This document shows, one piece after another, positions 19,221 to 24,311 of a stretch of DNA of 24,311 bases. How positions within the stretch are numbered: position 1 is the first letter of the stretch; every line of letters starts with the position of its first letter. Source of the DNA: Lenisia limosa (taxonomy: Eukaryota > Breviatea); the NCBI GenBank assembly GCA_001655205.1, contig LPNZ01005658.1, positions 1-24,311 of the forward strand. The letters are read 5' to 3'. Under the pieces are notes generated by a model. That model ran no database searches, had not been told where the DNA came from, and was given only the letters and a program-made list of their open reading frames with translations. The position numbers were made by a program, and so were the translations under genes.

Positions 19221-20696
19221 ATGAGTTCAAATAGATCTGATATGTTTAAGGTTGGTGGGTGTTTATTAACTCTGATCTTAACAGTTATTAGGCATAAAGA
19301 GTTATCTGGCATAAACAACAAGATATTTTCCATAAACAACTGTTATCACAAATTCATATTCCCAAATAACAGTTACAGTTCTAAAACGACATTCCATTTT
19401 CCGGCTGAAATAGTGAGAATATTATAAGTCGATTCATTTGATGCTATGTGGGGTCAGATAGCGGTGTATGCAAGATAAATGTATTTGCTAGATTACTGGT
19501 ACTGTTGTTTGAGGGTGATCGATCGGTTGCGTAATGGTTGCATGAGTAGCATAATGGTTGCAGTCAGGACCATCAGATGGTGCGACAACCCGAAGAAATG
19601 CGGTTCTGGCTGACCAGAGAGCACGAAGGAGAGAACTCCATGTTTGTGGGATTGCCACTTGGCGGCTGGAGGAGTTGATTATATTTTGGAAAAACTTATA
19701 AATATCTTGAACAGGTGGCCAAAAGACTTCAAAAACAGCTTGATACTGATGTATTACCTCCAACCCCACCTGTCACAGTAGCTCCTTCTCAAAACACTGA
19801 AGGTTGGCAGGCTAATTATATTGTATTTTTATGTATTTTTTTGAGAGCTTAGTTTTTGCTGTTTGAGGACCTGACCTTTTCCAGTTTGTTCACTTGCCGT
19901 TGAGTCTTCTGGGTCAGTGGTTGACAACTTTGCAATTGAAAACTATGTTCAAGGTATTTATTGGGGAGGCAAACAGTTTTTCAAGTTTTGATGGCCTGTT
20001 GTGGGTTTATTTTCTTCTGATTATGTAAAGAGTCAAGGGATTCACAAACTCTTCTTGGATGTCACTGGTGTAGAACAAGAAGACCTGGCGAGAGAGAAAT
20101 CTGTCCCGAGACGTCAAGGTAACTTCTTTCGACTTCCTTAAGGATCACAATGACTGATTAGAGGCACCTCCCCTCATGCATCCGGAGCAGTTTACTGAAA
20201 TCCCTTCAGACCTCTCCCAAAAATGGTTTTTGATGGATTATTTTTTCCGTTAGGCATTGTTATGGGCGATCCTATGCTTTCCATTGACGTACATGTTTCT
20301 GATTTTTTAGGATGGTGACACCCCTTCCTGCTGGGGTCCGTTGTGTTGCTTTGGCCTCTAGAGGTAAGTTAGAGAAAGGAAGAACTGACCTATCAGGTCG
20401 AACCCTTCTTCATGATGCATCCGGCAAGTTGCTCTTTAAAACATCTTCCATACTTCCTGCAGGCAACCAAGGCGACCGCCGTCCTAATGCGTCGATCTTG
20501 GATTGCATTTATTGGTATGAAACTTTTATAACTTTCAGAGCAAACATTGAATTGCTTAATATGCTATCTGATATATGATGATGCATATGACCATTTTTTG
20601 AATATTATAATTCAGCGAGGCGCTGAAAACTGTTTTCTGTTTTGATATGCTGTCCTGGAACAACTTCGAAATCGACCAAGCTGATGCGGAATTTAG
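19221..20696 (+). CDS. SNUPN: Snurportin-1-like snRNP import adaptor (3' end unresolved)
   Basis: Snurportin binds the trimethylguanosine cap of snRNAs and brings snRNPs to importin beta. The cap-binding domain is clear: exon about 20162-20225 (EAPPLMHPEQFTEIPSDLSQKW), 20311-20363 (MVTPLPAGVRCVALASRG), 20397-20514 (SSILPAGNQGDRRPNASILD, then CIYC) and 20616-20696 (CFDMLSWNNFEIDQADAEFR). These match the human order: PSDLGQEW, ALIVASRG, SLLPGGNRRN, ILDCIY, VLDVMCW and DFRFYW. Upstream exons proposed: 19221-19250, 19715-19802, 19885-19953 and about 20031-20118; their frames do not all connect, so the N-terminus is provisional, and the usual Arg-rich importin-beta-binding region is not evident. 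The C-terminal exons (the family's DGLLFYHK...GWL part) are not found with confidence after 20696; a gap at 21241-21312 and an AT-rich stretch lie there. Where human snurportin has Trp107 (SEWLVDVPSDL), this protein has Phe. Confidence 0.82.
19532..19562. repeat. Direct repeat taatggttgca in a snurportin-like intron
   Basis: The 11-mer is at 19532-19542 and 19552-19562, with a period of 20. It looks tRNA-A-box-like but no tRNA fold is supported. Confidence 0.7.
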
Positions 20697-21798
20697 GTTA
20701 GGATGCTATTATCACAGAATTATAAGGTAACTGATTGGATGAATTAATATGGTACTATAATCCAATAGCCAGATACAACCTTGTCTTTTATTTTATTGCT
20801 ATATTATTATACTCCCAAAAAATGCGAGCACGGGCGGTTTTTTGAAATACCAATTTTTATGTTTCCCAAATAAAAAAACTCAAAATATAACCCTGTAATA
20901 GAGAAAAAGGCGTTGAAAATATAAATACTTATTTATTGTACATTCAGTTCCTTGTTGAATCAATATTAGAGTTTGGAAAGCCCTACTTACGTATCATGAA
21001 CCAAATAGTAGTAATGTTTAAAGTTTGCATGATAAGGAGTAGGGTGATATTAGTAATACTCTTTATAATTTTCCATTTTCACCCCCCACACACAAAGCAG
21101 AATGTCTCCAATATTCACCAGAATCCCCATTCACCCACCACCAGCCCAGCAATATTGGCCGCCGTACCTTCCCCTCCCCAGTTCCTACACAAGCCAAATC
21201 CCGATACCGCCGATTCCCAGCACCAGCGTACAGAGTGGCGNNNNNNNNNNNNNNNNNNNNNNNNNNNNNNNNNNNNNNNNNNNNNNNNNNNNNNNNNNNN
21301 NNNNNNNNNNNNACACTCAATACATCATAGTAGTATATACATAGCTACTATACATATTACTTGGACTTCCCCACGGTCCGAAAAAGACCGTCAGCATATC
21401 GATAATTGTCAAGGTTTTATCGAGAAATTCCGTCTTTTCTGGGACCGCAGGGAAGTCATATACTATATTACATATCGTAAAAATGTTCAAACTCTTCTCC
21501 CTTTGTTACTTGCTATTAGTGTACCTCAATTGTCTAGCAAAGTCAGACATTTAGCAAGCATTCAATGTTTCTACCTTTACTCCCACAAGTCCCAGTTTTA
21601 ACCCTCCCAGGCCTAGTTCAGCCATGGAGCTATCAACTCCCCGAGCTTCCCCCCTTACAGCTTCCTCCATAGTTGGGGAGATACATATTTGCAACTGTTA
21701 AGGGATCTAAGATATGATGACTTTTTACCGTAATAGGCAAGTCAGTATGTTGTTCAATCCCAATGCCTTTTCGGAGGAAATAAATGAGAATATATGAC
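20697..21798. other. Region downstream of the snurportin-like exons, with gap
   Basis: AT-rich sequence with a 72-nt N run (21241-21312). A Pro-rich open frame flanks the gap (about 21086-21240). A plus-strand reading near 21416 gives FRLFW-like sequence, but no splice model connects it. Small hairpins occur at 21327-21351 (7-bp stem) and 21373-21391 (acggtc/gaccgt). Missing snurportin exons may lie here. Confidence 0.4.
21241..21312. other. Assembly gap
   Basis: Run of N, 72 nt, in the region where the 3' part of the snurportin-like gene would be expected. Confidence 0.99.
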
Positions 21799-22149
21799 TT
21801 ATAATAATATTTCTTTATTACAATCATTATAACGCGAAGAGGGATAATAAAATGTCTGTTTAGTCGTTTCCAGGGTTTTCTTATTCTTCAGGTTTTCCGG
21901 TTCTTCAACTTCGGTCAAGGTTTTGTTTAATTGTGTTTCGGCTTCTCTTTTATTTATTATGGAACATACTCGTCTTTCTCCCAGGGTATTCTGCCATTTC
22001 AGTTTAAAATTATTCCAAAGTCTCTGGGTTGTTATTTGTATTTTCCAGAGAGTTAAGGGTCCAACTGAAGTAACACACCAGCTCGCAAGTACACAAGTAC
22101 CTTGTGATAATTGAGAAATTAGAGGTAGGCCATTGTAATCAGCACCATT
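21799..22149 (-). CDS. Possible 3'-terminal coding exon without its own ATG
   Basis: A 117-codon minus-strand frame is open from just after a TGA (22150-22152) to a TAA at 21799-21801, and has no methionine codon. It reads as a plausible protein: PLTLWKIQITTQRLWNN, KLKWQNTLGERRVCS, then a charged, coiled-coil-like part (REAETQLNKTLTEVEEPENL). A splice acceptor (TTCAG) near 22054 fits an exon beginning at PLTLW. It could be the last exon of the small minus gene just upstream (22354-22735) or of another gene. No family recognised. Confidence 0.4.
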   Translation of the reverse strand, partial: NGADYNGLPLISQLSQGTCVLASWCVTSVGPLTLWKIQITTQRLWNNFKLKWQNTLGERRVCSIINKREAETQLNKTLTEVEEPENLKNKKTLETTKQTFYYPSSRYNDCNKEILL

Positions 22150-22353
22150 TCAGACTCTTCAAATTTGACAACTTATAATCAATTTCACAAACACACTCCA
22201 AGATCTGTCAGCAACTCGTGGTTAACCAGAGAAAAGGAAGCAAAAATGAGAACAATTCAATAAATAGATAAATAAACCACGTAACCCTTTAGTCGTATCC
22301 TCGCCGCCAAGAGTGCAGGTGGCCCGCAGAGGGCGGCTGCCATTTGCTGCAGG

Positions 22354-22735
22354 TTACAATGTGACTTGAAGCGGCAGACTCATGCCTTCCGATGTTGTAG
22401 TTGTGCGAGGTGAAGAAGGGCGATGCGTCGTCCGTTTGGTTGCGCTGGCATTTACAAGGGCGGCCCACTCCATCCCTGTCATTGGCTCGACCAAACGCGG
22501 GGTTTATACAAATGATTGGTGCAAACCCAGAACCAAAAAACTGAACCCAGATCCCGAAGCAATTCAGCTCCTCATCCGGGATAGCATGCAATAATGCCCC
22601 CAGTTCCCGGCCAGTGATCGGCTTTTTCAGTCTTCTGTTGAGCTGTGTCAAGACGTTGTGCAGAAGTGACCATTGGTTACGAGTGGAAATCGCCCGAAGC
22701 CCTCCTAATATGGCATCTCTGTGACTTTCCTCCAT
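22354..22735 (-). CDS. Small protein, possibly EAF7/MRGBP-like (NuA4 subunit), 2 exons
   Basis: Exon 1 is 22547-22735 (63 codons, exactly in phase) and exon 2 is 22354-22485 (43 codons plus TAA), with a 61-nt GT-AG intron; the product is 106 residues. Exon 1 is helical: AILGGLRAISTRNQWSLLHN then VLTQLNRRLKKPITGREL and GALLHAIPDEEL. The layout (short helix, then a helix pair with a Lys/Arg-rich turn and a 'PITGREL' step) recalls the EAF7/MRGBP family of NuA4 histone acetyltransferase subunits, but the characteristic IWDHL/MYDL words are not present, so this is only a suggestion. Exon 2 is Ser/Thr-rich (TKRTTHRPSSPRTTTTSEG). An unspliced reading to 22289 is also open (148 residues) but its tail looks random. 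The ATG follows an in-frame stop. Confidence 0.5.
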
Positions 22736-23805
22736 TGTGCTTGGTGCCTCTAAGACTTCCTGCTTTACCGAAATGCGTTATTCTAAGGGCCAAAACAGTT
22801 GAGGTTCACCATAGACACGACTATTGGCGGCTCTGCCTGGGGGTCTATATCATTACTGTAGTGTACATACGATGAGTCACACAAGTAATGGGAAACAGTT
22901 TTCCTTATAACTTGTCGCAAAATAGGTCTTATTATCTAAAAATTCAAATTATGATGTGTTTTTAACGAAAGAAAAAAATATCACTTGTAATACCATAAAA
23001 ATCAGTGCATCAAAATGCTGAAAATTCCCTGTACTTCAGCTGGCACGCCCCCTTTGGTGGCCATTAAAGTCAAAAAAAAAACACCATGGTATTGTGTCAA
23101 TCAGGTTTCTCATCTCCCTCACATGTTTAAATTGGGTGAATGACAAAAATCAAAATATATGCCAAAAATACGAATTTTGGTGCAATTCACACTTAAAAAG
23201 ACATATTTTGGGACAAGTTATAAAGGAAAAACCTTTTGCCATTACTTATGTAACTCACTGTACTTTCTTGTCACATTCCTATATGGGTATGTTGGGATGG
23301 GGGGGGGGGGTAANNNNNNNNNNNNNNNNNNNNNNNNNNNNNNNNNNNNNNNNNNNNNNNNNNNNNNNNGCTGGAAAAACATGAGGGTAAACAACAAAAC
23401 AAAAAAAGCCTGTGGGGTGAGAACACTGGATGAAAGTTGCTTCTAAATAACCATATCTAAAGTGCATGCCAATTCTTACTTTTGTTGTCAGCTCTTTAGT
23501 CTTTTTTCGTAAGTCCATCTCCAGTGTACAAGGTGTAAAAGAGGGCTCGGAGGATTGCTGGCAAGCTCCCTCAGGAGTGAGATGTAGTTACGTCATCTTA
23601 GTGTTGCAGGTAGAAGGGGAGGGGGGGCTGCTTTATCAAAGAAATGGCGAAAAGAAATTGAAAGGAGAAATATAAAGCTAAACAGGGCAAAGAGGAACAA
23701 AGAGAGCGCTTCAAGCCAAGGCCCTTCGCCTGGGTGGTTATATACCTCTCTTTTCATCGAGTTTGCTGAAGAAAATAATCTTTTTGGACTCTTATACTGA
23801 TAAAG
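22736..23805. other. Divergent spacer upstream of leucyl-tRNA synthetase, with gap
   Basis: About 1.07 kb without a supported gene. It contains a G10 run and a 56-nt N run (23314-23369). The open frames across the gap are short and low in complexity. The right end must hold the LARS promoter and leader. Confidence 0.5.
23314..23369. other. Assembly gap
   Basis: Run of N, 56 nt, three bases after a long G tract. Confidence 0.99.
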
Positions 23806-24311
23806 ATGACGATGTCAGAACCTAAGGTATGGGCTTTTACAAAAATTCAAAAAACGTCGCTGTTCACACCGCTCAGGGGACAACCGGACAAGTGAAGTTC
23901 ACAAGGCGTGACACTCTCCTCGATATCGAGGCTGAGGTCCAGCAAGACTGGGAAAGTCAGAAGGTAGGGTTCCAATCTCAGGCGATCAAGGCCTCTCACC
24001 TTCTCCTTGTAGATTTTTGAGGTCAATGCTCCCCTTGACGGCGAGGAAGACCAGGAGAAGTTCATGGTTACCTTCCCTTACCCCTATATGAACGGCAAGC
24101 TCCATCTTGGCCATGCTTTCTCTCTCACAAAGACCGAGTTCGCTGTGAGTGGGGGGTTTTCTTGGGTTTATCAACGCAGTAGTAGATTGTGGGATTGTTT
24201 GGCGGCTGTGCTACTGAGGCTGAACATGTTCATGGCCTTATTGTTTCGATCTATTCAACTGGATCAGCACTTGATTAATCTTTTTTCGTCTTCAATACAG
24301 TAATAGTGTAG
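23806..24311 (+). CDS. LARS1: Cytosolic leucyl-tRNA synthetase, 5' part (continues past window)
   Basis: Class I aminoacyl-tRNA synthetase that charges tRNA-Leu. Exons: 23806-23826, 23877-23963, 24013-24144 (80 residues, in frame). The archaeal/eukaryotic-type N-terminus reads [20 protein letters not shown], then [18 protein letters not shown], then the ATP-binding signature [18 protein letters not shown] with the HIGH motif as HLGH (residues 67-70) and TKTEFA. The donor GTGAGT at 24145 starts an intron; the family's next words (GYxRMKGKxxLFPxxFHCTGMPI) are not found in the remaining 167 nt, so that exon probably lies beyond the window. The start is the first of two closely spaced ATGs (MTMSEPK); either could be used. 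Confidence 0.95.

Noticed and set aside
19500-19640. tRNA-like gene in a snurportin-like intron (taatggttgca box repeated)
   Set aside because: Only A-box-like words are present; no cloverleaf can be folded and no B box is placed properly.
21105-21240. Pro-rich plus-strand frame before the gap (PPPAQQYWPPYLPLPSSY)
   Set aside because: It arises from a C-rich, low-complexity stretch; no start, splice link or continuation across the gap can be shown.

Overview
This is a nuclear genome window from a eukaryote. It holds spliced genes with many short GT-AG introns (about 30-100 nt), AT-rich introns and spacers, and protein-coding exons on both strands. A radial spoke protein 3 gene means the organism builds motile 9+2 cilia or flagella. 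That gene, an iron-type superoxide dismutase, a snurportin-like protein and a class Xi glutathione transferase together suggest a flagellated protist or an early-branching relative. I cannot name the lineage from sequence alone. Six runs of N (3235-3322, 7824-7910, 10695-10781, 11491-11577, 21241-21312, 23314-23369) are assembly gaps, several next to long homopolymers.

Layout, left to right. A possible C-terminal membrane tail of an upstream gene (1-93). Fe-superoxide dismutase (minus, 838-1815), divergent from ribosomal protein eS26 (plus, 2358-2827). An unrecognised multi-exon gene (minus, 3444-6113), divergent from an ankyrin-repeat gene (plus, 6494-8618). RSPH3/RSP3 (plus, 9153-11979), with a foldback repeat in its largest intron. 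EXO1 (minus, 12103-16479), convergent with RSPH3 and divergent from a glutathionyl-hydroquinone reductase (plus, 16741-18673). A snurportin-1-like gene (plus, from 19221, 3' end unresolved beside a gap). Two minus-strand coding candidates (21799-22149 and 22354-22735). The 5' end of cytosolic leucyl-tRNA synthetase (plus, 23806 to the window end).

The genes do not form one pathway. They are mostly housekeeping: translation (eS26, LARS), snRNP import (snurportin), DNA repair (EXO1), redox and detoxification (SOD, GHR) and flagellar structure (RSPH3). The gene-dense arrangement with head-to-head pairs leaves short spacers (262 to 541 nt) that probably carry both promoters. The most striking feature is the ankyrin gene: nearly every ankyrin repeat is its own exon, six internal exons encode one repeat each (five of exactly 99 nt, one of 96 nt), and every intron is in phase 0. 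I find no operon, CRISPR array, rRNA or tRNA gene, and no clear previously undescribed multi-gene system.
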